Source: Bacteroidales bacterium (GTDB taxonomy: Bacteria; Bacteroidota; Bacteroidia; Bacteroidales; B18-G4). From it: DNA of 18,882 nucleotides. Below are positions 1-7,322 of the stretch, in pieces (within the stretch, counting starts at the first letter, position 1; every line of letters starts with the position of its first letter). The notes under the pieces are model-generated. The model was not told the DNA's origin. It made no database searches and was given only the letters and a program-made list of their open reading frames with translations. The stretch spans positions 1 through 18,882 of the forward strand of contig JAGLYE010000005.1 in the NCBI GenBank assembly GCA_023132505.1, given 5' to 3'. The translations under genes were made by a program, and so were the position numbers.

Positions 1-449
1 AAGAGCGTATTGTGCGACATAGTATATTTTTCTTCTAATATATAGCCGTCTTTGGTAAGTTTATCTTTGAGGTCGATTACGATACGCTGCGCTGATTTAG
101 CCCCGATCCCCTTGATTGACTCCAGCAGTTTTGCATTTTCATGCGTAATAGCGGTACTGATCTCATCCGGTGAATATGCCGATAAAATCAATCTTGCCGT
201 ATTGGCCCCAACACCCGAAACAGAGATCAGATTGCGGAAGAGCAGCCTTTCCTGCTCTGAGGAGAAACCAAACAACATATGTGTGTCTTCCCTGACAAGC
301 AAATGTGTATAAAGCTTGCAAATCTCACCCAGATGCAGATGGGAATAGGTGAACAAGGATATATTAATGAAGTACCCTACGCCATTAACATCAATTACTG
401 CAAATGCCGGATTTACTTCTGATACTTTTCCCTCTACGTATGCATACAT
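1..449 (-). CDS. ruvA: Holliday junction branch migration protein RuvA (3' end beyond window)
   Basis: RuvA binds the four-way Holliday junction as a tetramer and loads the RuvB motor for branch migration in recombinational repair. About 149 residues are visible; the C-terminal domain that contacts RuvB lies off the left edge. Read on the minus strand the protein starts MYAYVEGKV and has the N-terminal OB-fold pattern (VIDVNGVGY, residues about 18-26), the HLLVREDTHMLFGF strand, then two helix-hairpin-helix motifs, ISVSGVGANTARLILS and LESIKGIGAKSAQRIVIDL, which grip DNA backbone. The ATG at 449-447 is the only sensible start: upstream in frame there is no Met before the stop at 491-489. A -7 element lies 35 bases upstream. 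ruvB is 16 kb away on the same strand, so the two are not one operon here. Identification is firm from family knowledge. Confidence 0.95.
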   Translation of the reverse strand, partial: MYAYVEGKVSEVNPAFAVIDVNGVGYFINISLFTYSHLHLGEICKLYTHLLVREDTHMLFGFSSEQERLLFRNLISVSGVGANTARLILSAYSPDEISTAITHENAKLLESIKGIGAKSAQRIVIDLKDKLTKDGYILEEKYTMSHNTL

Positions 450-483
450 ATAAGCGGTATAATATGGTTTGTATTTAATGCTG

Positions 484-491
484 CAAAACTA
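484..491 (-). promoter_or_regulatory. -7 promoter element for ruvA
   Basis: Read on the minus strand this is TAGTTTTG, matching the Bacteroidota -7 consensus TAnnTTTG. It would place the ruvA transcript start near 478, giving a leader of about 28 bases. No good -33 TTTG at the usual 19-21 base spacing was found, so this is a motif match only. Confidence 0.4.
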
Positions 492-592
492 ATAAATATA
501 ATAATCTGTAAAAATTGCCAATTATCTGCCCGTCAAATTTAGAAATAATAAAAATTATAGCTTTTATTATATAAAAAAACCTAAGATATCAT

Positions 593-600
593 TAGCTTTG
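593..600 (+). promoter_or_regulatory. -7 promoter element for maeB
   Basis: TAGCTTTG matches TAnnTTTG, 38 bases before the maeB ATG, within an AT-rich stretch. Back to back with the ruvA element, it makes the 189-base spacer a divergent promoter region. The -33 box is not convincing. Confidence 0.4.
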
Positions 601-638
601 CCATTTTCTGTTATTTCATTAACAATACATAATTAAAC

Positions 639-2933
639 ATGGATAATCTCTTTCGTAAAGATGCCCTCAGTTATCATTCTGAAGGCCGGCCCGGAAAAAT
701 TGAAGTAATTCCTACAAAACCATATTCTACACAGCGTGACCTGTCTATGGCATATACGCCCGGAGTTGCGGACCCATGTCTGGAAATTCAAAAAAACCCG
801 GATGACATATATAAATATACAGCCAAAGGAAACCTTGTTGCAGTGATATCAAATGGTACTGCCGTTCTTGGCCTTGGTGATATCGGAGCCGATGCAGGCA
901 AACCGGTAATGGAAGGAAAGGGTTTGCTGTTTAAGATCTTTGCTGATATAGATGTTTTCGACATTGAAATAAGTGAAAAAGACATTGATAAGTTTGTAGA
1001 TACCGTCGTTGCCATCTCAACCACTTTCGGTGGGATCAATCTGGAGGACATCAAAGCTCCTGAGTGTTTCGAAATTGAGGACAGGATCAAGGAAGCACTG
1101 GATATCCCTGTAATGCATGACGACCAGCATGGAACTGCTATCATTACATCTGCAGGCTTGCTGAATACGCTGGAGCTGACCGGGAAAAAAATTGAAAACC
1201 TGAAGATCGTAGTAAACGGGGCAGGAGCCGCAGCAATTTCCTGCATCAAGCTGTATCTGGCCTTAGGTGTAAAAAAAGAAAACATCATTATGCTTGATAG
1301 CAAGGGCGTACTGCATAAAGACCGTACTGACCTTAATAAAGTGAAAAAGGAATTTGTTACCGATAAAAATGTCCACACTCTGGAGGAGGCAATAAAGGGT
1401 GCTGATATGTTTCTTGGCCTTTCTGTTGCAGGTGTCCTGAAAAAAGAACTATTACTCAGCATGGCAAAAAACCCTGTGGTCTTTGCCCTTGCAAACCCGG
1501 TTCCCGAAATTGGCTATGAGGAGGCAATGGAAACCCGCGATGACATCATCATGGCTACCGGTCGTTCCGATTTTCCGAACCAAATAAATAATGTTCTTGG
1601 TTTTCCATTTATTTTTCGTGGAGCGTTGGATGTGAGAGCCACCACCATTAATGAAGAGATGAAACTTGCTGCATCACTAGCTCTTGCTAAACTTGCAAAA
1701 GAGCCGGTTCCGGAGGAAGTGAATATAGCCTATCACGAAAAGAATCTAAAATTTGGCAGGGACTATATCATCCCAAAACCGACTGATCTGCGTTTGATCA
1801 TCCATGTGGCTCCGGCTGTGGCCAAGGCTGCTATAGATTCTGGTGTTGCCCGCAAACCAATTGAAGACTGGGATGCTTACAATGAAGAGTTAAATAAGAG
1901 ACTTGGCATAAGCAACCCATTGATGCGACAGATCAAAGGGCGTGCGAAAAGTAATATACAGCGGGTGGTATTTGGTGAGGCTGAAGATTACAATATGCTT
2001 AAGGCAGCAGAAATTGTGCTAAATGAGAAGACAGCCATTCCAATCTTGCTGGGGAATGTAAATAATATCCAAAGTATTATTGAGGAGCATAGCCTTGAAC
2101 TGGAGGGTGTAGAGGTTCTCGATCCCCGTTCTGATGTCCTCGATGGCAAAAGAAAAGAATTTGCCGAGCTGTTGTTCAGGAAAAGGCAAAGAGAGGGCGT
2201 TACCATAAAGACTGCTCATGACCTGCTTATACACAGGAATTATTTTGCTCCCATGCTTGTTGAAACCGGTTATGCTGATGCTATGATCTCCGGGCTGACC
2301 AGGAATTACCCATCTACCATCAAACCTGCCCTTGATGTGATCGGCATGAAAAAAGGCGACTCATTGATTTCCGGTATGTATATTATTAACACCAGGCATG
2401 GACCATACTTCTTTGCTGATTGTACGGTAAACAAGAATCCTTCAATGGAAGACCTTGTCGAGATCACACTGCAGACAAAGTATGCTGTTGAACAGTTCAA
2501 AATACAACCCCGGATAGCATTTGTATCTTACTCGAACTTTGGTTCTAATCCCGGTAATATCCCGAATAAGCAACGTGAGGCCATTGCCTATATGCATGAG
2601 CATTACCCTGAAATGGTCGTTGATGGTGAGATGCAGGCAAATGTGGCAGTAAACCAGGAAATTTTGGAGAAGAACTTCCCATTCTCCAAACTTGTTGGCG
2701 GACCAGCTAATACACTTATCTTTCCATACCTGACAGCAGGTAATATAGCATATAAATTACTTCAGGAACTGGCGAATGTAGAGGTGATCGGACCTGTATT
2801 GAACGGCTTGAGCAAATCTGTCCACGTTCTTCCTATTGGCAGCACCGTGAATGAAATTGTGAATATGGTAATGATCGCAGCCCTGGATGCACAATGTGTA
2901 CATCGCAGGGACAAAGGCGAAAGCTGCACCTGA
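639..2933 (+). CDS. maeB: NADP-dependent malic enzyme with C-terminal phosphotransacetylase-like domain (MaeB)
   Basis: Oxidatively decarboxylates malate to pyruvate and CO2 with NADPH formation, in the cytoplasm; it links the C4 acid pool to pyruvate. At 764 residues it has the usual hybrid length. Residues 1 to about 430 are the malic enzyme: SMAYTPGVADP with the likely catalytic Tyr39, NGTAVLGLGDIGADAGKPVM followed by the likely catalytic Lys94, the metal-binding EDIKAPECFEIE and DDQHGTA segments, and a GAGAAAISC dinucleotide-binding loop. From about 440 to the end is a PTA-like domain (GEAEDYNMLKAA, GLTRNYPSTIKPAL, VGGPANTLIFPYLTAGNIAYKLL). In the family this tail is generally not a working transacetylase but mediates allosteric control, for example by acetyl-CoA. 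The ATG at 639 gives the normal N-terminus. mdh follows 203 bases later with its own promoter-like motif. Confidence is high for the family; cofactor choice is from family knowledge. Confidence 0.96.
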   Translation: MDNLFRKDALSYHSEGRPGKIEVIPTKPYSTQRDLSMAYTPGVADPCLEIQKNPDDIYKYTAKGNLVAVISNGTAVLGLGDIGADAGKPVMEGKGLLFKIFADIDVFDIEISEKDIDKFVDTVVAISTTFGGINLEDIKAPECFEIEDRIKEALDIPVMHDDQHGTAIITSAGLLNTLELTGKKIENLKIVVNGAGAAAISCIKLYLALGVKKENIIMLDSKGVLHKDRTDLNKVKKEFVTDKNVHTLEEAIKGADMFLGLSVAGVLKKELLLSMAKNPVVFALANPVPEIGYEEAMETRDDIIMATGRSDFPNQINNVLGFPFIFRGALDVRATTINEEMKLAASLALAKLAKEPVPEEVNIAYHEKNLKFGRDYIIPKPTDLRLIIHVAPAVAKAAIDSGVARKPIEDWDAYNEELNKRLGISNPLMRQIKGRAKSNIQRVVFGEAEDYNMLKAAEIVLNEKTAIPILLGNVNNIQSIIEEHSLELEGVEVLDPRSDVLDGKRKEFAELLFRKRQREGVTIKTAHDLLIHRNYFAPMLVETGYADAMISGLTRNYPSTIKPALDVIGMKKGDSLISGMYIINTRHGPYFFADCTVNKNPSMEDLVEITLQTKYAVEQFKIQPRIAFVSYSNFGSNPGNIPNKQREAIAYMHEHYPEMVVDGEMQANVAVNQEILEKNFPFSKLVGGPANTLIFPYLTAGNIAYKLLQELANVEVIGPVLNGLSKSVHVLPIGSTVNEIVNMVMIAALDAQCVHRRDKGESCT

Positions 2934-3054
2934 TTATTTTTTCTCTTTTCCGGGTAATAAATAATGGGATTCTTCGTATTCTATTTTTGTTTATTGCAAC
3001 CAAAATGCTTTCCTGCTTCAGGAACACTTGATGGTGTGCTATTTTGATTTTCCC

Positions 3055-3062
3055 TATTTTTG
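3055..3062 (+). promoter_or_regulatory. -7 promoter element for mdh
   Basis: TATTTTTG matches TAnnTTTG and lies 74 bases before the chosen mdh start. It falls inside the longest open frame that could be drawn for mdh, which argues that the long N-terminal extension is not translated. Confidence 0.4.
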
Positions 3063-3136
3063 TAACTTTCTGGTATAAATTACGAATAACTTATATCGTC
3101 AGTATGACGAAGAAAAAGAAACAAAAAGAATTCATT

Positions 3137-4078
3137 ATGAAGAAAATAACTGTTATAGGTGCAGGAAATGTTGGGGCCACCTGTGCCAACGTGATCGCAC
3201 ATAAAGATCTTGCCAGGGAAGTGGTTCTGGTTGATATCAAAGAAGGTGTTGCAGAGGGAAAGGCATTGGATATCTGGCAGACTTCATCCATTAATAATTT
3301 TAGCACACGTGTTACCGGGGTTACCAATGATTATTTGAAGACTAAAGGTTCGGGTGTTATCGTGATCACATCAGGCATTCCCCGTAAGCCGGGCATGTTG
3401 CGCGACGACCTTATCAAGACCAATGCCAGAATTGTGAAGGATGTTACTGAAAAGGCCATTCGCTACTCACCTGATGCCATTGTAATCATTGTGTCAAACC
3501 CTCTTGATGCAATGACCTATGCTGCATTCAGGGCTGCCAATAAGGATGCCAGAAAAGTATTCGGGATGGCTGGTATTCTTGATACCGGCCGGTATAAAGC
3601 ATTCCTGGCAAATGCATTGGATGTTTCTCCCAAAGATATACATGCGATGCTCATGGGTGGCCATGGCGATAGCATGGTTCCGCTCAGGAGATATACTTCA
3701 GTAGCCGGTATTCCTATCACTGAGATGCTTAATGATGAGGAATTGGATGCCATTGATGAACGTACAAAAAAAGGTGGTGGAGAACTGGTGAACCTTATGG
3801 GTACATCTGCCTGGTATGCACCGGGTGCCGCTGCGGCTCAAATGGTTGAAGCCATCGTCGACGACCAGAAAAGGATTTATCCGGTCTGTGCACACCTGAA
3901 TGGTGAGTACGGATTGAAAAATATTTACATGGGTGTTCCGGTAATACTCGGAAAAGATGGTATTGAGGAAATAATTGAGCTGAAGCTTAACGAAAGGGAA
4001 AAGGACATGGTGAAAGATTCAGCAAAATCAGTAAAAGAAGTTATAGGAATGCTTGACAAATTGAAACTCTTTGAATAA
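3137..4078 (+). CDS. mdh: Malate dehydrogenase (LDH-like type)
   Basis: Interconverts malate and oxaloacetate with NAD(H) in the TCA cycle or its reductive branch. From the ATG at 3137 the protein is 313 residues, the usual length. It begins MKKITVIGAGNVGA, the Rossmann GxGxxG loop, with Asp33 at the end of strand 2 as expected for NAD preference. The mobile loop carries the substrate arginines (GIPRKPGMLRDDL), VSNPLDAMTYAA is the NAD-contact segment, and GGHGDSMVPL holds the catalytic His176. The MDH-type Arg in RKPGM rather than Gln argues for malate over lactate. The frame stays open upstream to 3044 with another ATG at 3104, but that extension is lysine-rich, unlike the family, and covers the promoter motif. 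A strong terminator follows, so mdh ends its transcript. Confidence 0.96.
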   Translation: MKKITVIGAGNVGATCANVIAHKDLAREVVLVDIKEGVAEGKALDIWQTSSINNFSTRVTGVTNDYLKTKGSGVIVITSGIPRKPGMLRDDLIKTNARIVKDVTEKAIRYSPDAIVIIVSNPLDAMTYAAFRAANKDARKVFGMAGILDTGRYKAFLANALDVSPKDIHAMLMGGHGDSMVPLRRYTSVAGIPITEMLNDEELDAIDERTKKGGGELVNLMGTSAWYAPGAAAAQMVEAIVDDQKRIYPVCAHLNGEYGLKNIYMGVPVILGKDGIEEIIELKLNEREKDMVKDSAKSVKEVIGMLDKLKLFE

Positions 4079-4105
4079 TATACAGTTGTTCAAATAGAAA
4101 CCCAC

Positions 4106-4140
4106 AGGGCGGGCCGGTATTCCGGCCCGCCCTTTCTTTT
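4106..4140 (+). terminator. Rho-independent terminator after mdh
   Basis: A perfect 12-base-pair stem (4106-4117 with 4122-4133), almost all G-C, closes a TATT loop and is followed by a T-rich run broken by a single C. It starts 28 bases after the mdh stop. The stem is symmetrical, but the T-run favours plus-strand termination. Confidence 0.93.
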
Positions 4141-4213
4141 TCTTGCGTAATTTCGTATATTTACCATATAAAAACAGGCCTTTCAGCTAAATTCAATACT
4201 TAAACCCGAATTG

Positions 4214-4903
4214 ATGTCAAAACGTATTGTTGTCCTTACCGGCGCAGGGGTGAGCGCAGAAAGCGGAATTAAAACATTTCGCGATAATGATGGGCTCTGG
4301 AATAACCACAGGGTGGAGGAAGTAGCAACACCGGAAGCATGGGTTGCTGACATGGAGCTGGTACTTGAGTTTTATAACCAGCGGCGGAAACAACTATTCG
4401 AATGTGAACCCAATCCGGCGCATTATGCACTGGCCGAACTCCAGGAAAAATATGACGTCCGCATTATTACTCAAAATGTAGATGATTTGCATGAAAGGGC
4501 AGGGTCAGAACAGGTCCTTCACCTGCACGGGGAATTGAAAAAAGCAAGGAGTACCATTGATCCTGATTACATTATCGAACTGCAAGAATGGGAATTGAAA
4601 GCAGGCGATACATGCCTGAAAGGCGGGCAGTTGCGTCCACATATTGTCTGGTTTGGCGAGCCCGTGCCAAATATTACACTCGCTGCCGAAATTGCAACAA
4701 CTGCCGATATCTTAATGGTGATTGGCACTTCTATGCAGGTCTATCCTGCTGCAGGACTGATCCATTATGCTCCTGTTGATTGTATAAAATATTATATTGA
4801 CCCTGCTGTTCATGAAAACAGAATGGTGAAAAACCTGAAAACAATCTGCAAAAAGGCCGGGGAGGGAGTCCCGGAACTGGTAAGGGAATTATTAAATACT
4901 TGA
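4214..4903 (+). CDS. cobB: SIR2-family NAD-dependent protein deacylase (CobB-like, zinc cysteines absent)
   Basis: Removes acyl groups from protein lysines using NAD+, giving nicotinamide and O-acyl-ADP-ribose. The 229-residue protein is nearly all catalytic domain. Visible motifs are the NAD-binding TGAGVSAESGIKTFRD (9-24), FYNQRRKQL with Tyr54 and Arg57 matching the Y-x-x-R pair of class III sirtuins that recognise succinyl or malonyl lysine, TQNVDDLHERAG (86-97), the catalytic His105 in HLHGEL, LRPHIVWFGE and GTSMQVYPAAG. The segment between HGEL and LRPHIV, which normally holds four zinc cysteines, has only one Cys. The frame could begin at the TTG at 4211, but ATG 4214 gives the normal N-terminus. 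recX starts 3 bases after the stop, so the two are probably cotranscribed. Desuccinylase preference is inferred from Y-x-x-R. Confidence 0.93.
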   Translation: MSKRIVVLTGAGVSAESGIKTFRDNDGLWNNHRVEEVATPEAWVADMELVLEFYNQRRKQLFECEPNPAHYALAELQEKYDVRIITQNVDDLHERAGSEQVLHLHGELKKARSTIDPDYIIELQEWELKAGDTCLKGGQLRPHIVWFGEPVPNITLAAEIATTADILMVIGTSMQVYPAAGLIHYAPVDCIKYYIDPAVHENRMVKNLKTICKKAGEGVPELVRELLNT

Positions 4904-4906
4904 TCC

Positions 4907-5365
4907 ATGACCGAGAACAAAGCAATGCAGACAAAATATATTTTTGAAAAGGCAAAGCACTATTGTACCTATCAGGAGCGATCCGTATTTGAGGTGAAAA
5001 ATAAACTCCAGGCATGGAATGTGAGACCTGAAGTAGCCCTGAAGGTTATCAAGTCGCTGGAAGAAGAAAATTATCTCAACGAAGAACGCTTCGCAAGGGT
5101 TTTCGCAGGAGGAAAATTCAGGATCAAGAAATGGGGAAGGAATAAGATCATTGCTGAACTGAGAGCAAAAAGAATTCCGGACCTGATCATTCAGATAGGA
5201 CTGGATGAAATCGATGAGTATGAGTATGAAAAGGCCCTTCGTGCTGTTATTGAGAAAAAAAGATCATCTTTTGACAGCCCGGAAAGTTATATTAATAGAA
5301 ATAAAATTTATAACTTCGTATTATCAAAGGGATACGAAAAGTACCTTATTTTAAAATATTTATAA
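4907..5365 (+). CDS. recX: Regulatory protein RecX
   Basis: RecX binds RecA filaments and limits or modulates strand exchange. The 152-residue length and fold pattern fit: three tandem three-helix modules, with CTYQERSVFEVKNKL (residues about 22-36), the hallmark LEEENYLNEERFARVF, GRNKIIAELRAKRIPDLII in the middle, and a C-terminal module ending NFVLSKGYEKYLILKYL. Start at ATG 4907, 3 bases after the sirtuin stop; the next Met (MQTKYIF, residue 7) is possible. No recA is in the window. The link with a sirtuin gene looks like operon convenience rather than a known partnership. The family call rests mainly on the EENYLNEERFA motif and helix pattern. Confidence 0.9.
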   Translation: MTENKAMQTKYIFEKAKHYCTYQERSVFEVKNKLQAWNVRPEVALKVIKSLEEENYLNEERFARVFAGGKFRIKKWGRNKIIAELRAKRIPDLIIQIGLDEIDEYEYEKALRAVIEKKRSSFDSPESYINRNKIYNFVLSKGYEKYLILKYL

Positions 5366-5411
5366 TCCAATTTATTTAATCCAAAAAGTTCTATCCGGTT
5401 ATAGCCAGGAT

Positions 5412-5675
5412 GTGGTAAGCTTTGCCCAGATGGCAGGGGCCCTTTGCGGGGTTGTGCTGGATGTGAACGGAAACACCTTGGCCAACGCAACGGTTGCTAT
5501 CAGTGCCGAAGATGAGTCGTTAACCAATGGCATTATCCCCAACGCTTATACAGGCATGTTCAATGGCTTCCGTGGATGGTTGGTCGACAATATCCTTGTT
5601 ACTGACAAAGCTCCATTGAAAGCTGCGAATACAACAAAGGTTTATGGTCCGGATCCAAAGCCAAGGACAAACTAA
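5412..5675 (+). CDS. Unrecognised ORF between recX and prfB, possible gene remnant
   Basis: I do not recognise this protein. The frame is open from just after the recX end to a TAA at 5673-5675. Possible starts are GTG 5412 (87 residues) and ATG 5430 (81 residues). Codon use looks coding rather than random. One stretch, GVVLDVNGNTLANATVAI, resembles the first strands of carboxypeptidase-regulatory-like or other beta-sandwich domains (pattern G-x-V-x-D-x-NG-x-x-L-x-NA-x-V-x-I). The remainder, with FNGFRGWLVDNILVTDK and a Pro/Lys-rich end, matches nothing I know. There is no clear signal peptide or membrane segment. It lies 46 bases after recX and 29 bases before a terminator in the same direction, so it would be transcribed with sirtuin-recX. 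It could be a real small protein or the tail of a larger decayed surface-protein gene. Confidence 0.45.
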   Translation: MVSFAQMAGALCGVVLDVNGNTLANATVAISAEDESLTNGIIPNAYTGMFNGFRGWLVDNILVTDKAPLKAANTTKVYGPDPKPRTN

Positions 5676-5704
5676 AATTGCATAGCCGGGTTTCCCGGTA
5701 ATCC

Positions 5705-5754
5705 GAAGGCTGTTGAAAACCTATAATTAGGTCGTTCAGCAGCCTTCTTTTTTT
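5705..5754 (+). terminator. Rho-independent terminator upstream of prfB
   Basis: The arms GAAGGCTG (5705-5712) and CAGCCTTC (5740-5747) pair, extended by TTGAA with TTCAG through one G-U pair to 13 base pairs; an inner ACCTA/TAGGT hairpin (5719-5732) sits in the loop. A T-run follows and runs straight into the prfB promoter motif. It would end the sirtuin-recX-ORF transcript and insulate prfB. Confidence 0.88.
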
Positions 5755-5762
5755 TATCTTTG
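5755..5762 (+). promoter_or_regulatory. -7 promoter element for prfB
   Basis: TATCTTTG matches TAnnTTTG, right behind the terminator T-run and 15 bases before the prfB ATG. The expected leader is only about 10 bases, with no Shine-Dalgarno sequence. The identical octamer stands before the genes at 8740 and 14880. Confidence 0.55.
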
Positions 5763-5777
5763 TCCAAAACAATTTTC

Positions 5778-6867
5778 ATGGTTTCCCAGGAAGATATTAA
5801 AGCACTGAATAAGAGGCTTGAAGCCTTGAGGAGGTTCCTTTGACGTCGACAACAAGAATAACCTGATCGAAGAAAAGGAAAAAATCACCTACAGCCCCGA
5901 TTTCTGGAATGAGCCCAAAAAAGCGGAAGAAGTTCTCAAAGAGATCAAATCCATCAAATTCTGGACCGATGCTTATAGCAAAGTAAGTACTGCCTTTGAT
6001 GACCTGATGGTTATTTTTGGGTTCTTTAATGAGGGTGAAGGATCAGAATCCGGCCTTAATAAACAATACAGGAGTACACTCAAGGCAGTTGAGGACCTTG
6101 AATTCCTGAATATGCTCAGTGGTGAGGAAGATAAGCTGAGTGCTATCCTCCAGATCAATGCCGGTGCAGGGGGTACAGAAAGCCAGGACTGGGCAGAGAT
6201 GCTGATGCGTATGTATTATCGTTGGGGAGAACGCAATAATTATAAGGTTAAGGAACTTGAAATGAGCGAGGGTGATGTGGCAGGCATTAAGTCTGTTTCA
6301 CTGGAGTTTGAGGGGGATTTTGCCTTTGGCTATCTGAAAGGTGAAAATGGCGTTCACAGACTGGTGCGCCTATCCCCGTTTGATTCAGCAAATCGCAGGC
6401 ATACTTCTTTCGCTTCAGTTTATGTTTATCCTGTGGTTGATGAAAACATCGAGATTGAGATCAGTACATCTGATATTACCTGGGATACTTTCCGCTCGAG
6501 CGGGCCGGGTGGGCAGAATGTCAATAAGGTTGAAACTGCTGTACGATTACGGCACGAGCCTTCCGGGCTGGTTATCGAATGTCAGGAGACACGCTCACAA
6601 GGACAAAATCGGGAGAAAGCCCTGCGCATGCTGAAATCACAGTTGTATGAGATTGAAATGAGGAAGAAAAAAGAGGCCCAGGCAGAGATAGAAGGCAATA
6701 AAAAGAAGATCGAATGGGGTTCGCAGATCCGATCATATGTTATGCATCCTTATAAAATGGTGAAAGATGTACGTACCGGCTATGAAACGGGTAATGTACA
6801 GGCAGTGATGGATGGCGAACTGAATGAGTTCATTAAAACTTATCTGATGCAATTTGGCCAAAGCTAG
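5778..6867 (+). CDS. prfB: Peptide chain release factor 2, expressed by +1 programmed frameshift
   Basis: RF2 reads UGA and UAA stop codons and triggers peptide release. Translation starts at ATG 5778 with [19 protein letters not shown], reaches an in-frame UGA at 5841-5843 after 21 codons, and continues in the +1 frame from GAC 5842 to the UAG at 6865-6867, giving about 362 residues, the family length. After the shift the sequence reads [20 protein letters not shown], normal RF2 domain 1. The stop-recognition tripeptide SPF lies in [19 protein letters not shown], the RF2 signature. The peptidyl-transferase loop [18 protein letters not shown] contains the universal GGQ. An annotation from the first long open frame (6007) would lose the first quarter of the protein. 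The upstream terminator and promoter motif suggest its own transcript. Control is translational: when RF2 is scarce the ribosome pauses at the UGA and shifts. Confidence 0.95.
5829..5844 (+). promoter_or_regulatory. RF2 programmed +1 frameshift site
   Basis: An internal Shine-Dalgarno-like AGGAGG (5829-5834) is followed after three bases by CTT TGA C (5838-5844). This is the RF2 autoregulatory arrangement: the P-site tRNA slips from CUU to UUU while UGA waits for RF2, and the close upstream AGGAGG promotes the slip. Layout and spacing match the classical site, where the element reads AGGGGG TAT CTT TGA C. Confidence 0.95.
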
Positions 6868-6869
6868 CT

Positions 6870-6940
6870 AAACCAGAAACCAGTACACCTACGCTAAAGC
6901 TACGGTGCACGAAGTAACCAGTAACCAGTAACCAGTAACC
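6870..6940. repeat. Heptamer repeat array between prfB and the arsC-like gene
   Basis: Two copies of AAACCAG (6870-6883) are followed by an unrelated-looking stretch with TACGCT and GCTACGG, then four perfect tandem copies of AGTAACC (6913-6940). The array ends 6 bases before the ATG of the next gene. The unit differs by one base from the AGTATCC register of the array at 14806-14840. Confidence 0.9.
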
Positions 6941-6946
6941 CAAAAC

Positions 6947-7288
6947 ATGTATAAAATCTATCACAATCCGAGATGTAAGAAATCAAGGGCAGGGCTGCAG
7001 TACCTGAAGGAAAAAGGTATTGAACCCGAGATCATTGATTACTTAAAAAACCCTGTTACCGAGGATGAGCTAAAGGATATTCTCGTTAGGTTGCACAAAA
7101 AACCAAGCGAGATCATACGTACACAGGAAGCAATTTATAAGTCTGATCTTAAAGGTAAGAATTTCACTGATGATGAATGGGTGAAGATCCTGCTGGAATA
7201 TCCCAAGCTCATCCAACGCCCTATAGTTGTTAAAGGACCCAAAGCAATTCTTGGGGACCCGGCATCAGGGATTGATGTATTGCTGTAA
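6947..7288 (+). CDS. ArsC/Spx-family protein (arsenate reductase-like, glutaredoxin type)
   Basis: A 113-residue thioredoxin-fold protein of the ArsC/Spx family. Classical ArsC reduces arsenate with glutaredoxin, while relatives such as YffB have unclear jobs. It starts [16 protein letters not shown], with Cys10 at the catalytic cysteine position of ArsC and a single-Cys CxxS arrangement. IIRTQE (Arg58) and the cis-Pro segment IQRPIVV (Arg91) match two of the three arginines that hold arsenate in E. coli ArsC; the third (Arg107) aligns with GDP here and is lost. It ends IDVLL where the family core ends. No arsenic resistance genes are nearby. fumC starts 34 bases later on the same strand. The family call is firm; arsenate reduction is uncertain. 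Confidence 0.88.
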   Translation: MYKIYHNPRCKKSRAGLQYLKEKGIEPEIIDYLKNPVTEDELKDILVRLHKKPSEIIRTQEAIYKSDLKGKNFTDDEWVKILLEYPKLIQRPIVVKGPKAILGDPASGIDVLL

Positions 7289-7322
7289 ATTTTTCAACAT
7301 TAATATAAAACCTAAACTCAAA

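Noticed and set aside
52..312. Plus-strand open frame of 86 codons at the left edge
   Set aside because: It is antisense to ruvA, whose minus-strand translation gives clear OB-fold and helix-hairpin-helix motifs.
788..1462. 224-codon minus-strand frame inside maeB
   Set aside because: It is a shadow of maeB: low-complexity Ser/Phe-rich translation with no domain, while the plus strand encodes a complete malic enzyme.
3044..3136. N-terminal extension of malate dehydrogenase from 3044 or ATG 3104
   Set aside because: The extension is unlike the family, rich in Lys, and contains a promoter-like element; the conserved protein starts at 3137.
5841..5843. prfB as a pseudogene interrupted by an in-frame TGA
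   Set aside because: AGGAGG, spacing and CTT TGA C form the known RF2 frameshift site, and the +1 frame gives a full-length normal protein.
7227..7322. 32-residue N-terminal extension of fumarase
   Set aside because: It overlaps the arsC-like gene out of frame and has no fumarase similarity; ATG 7323 gives the normal N-terminus.
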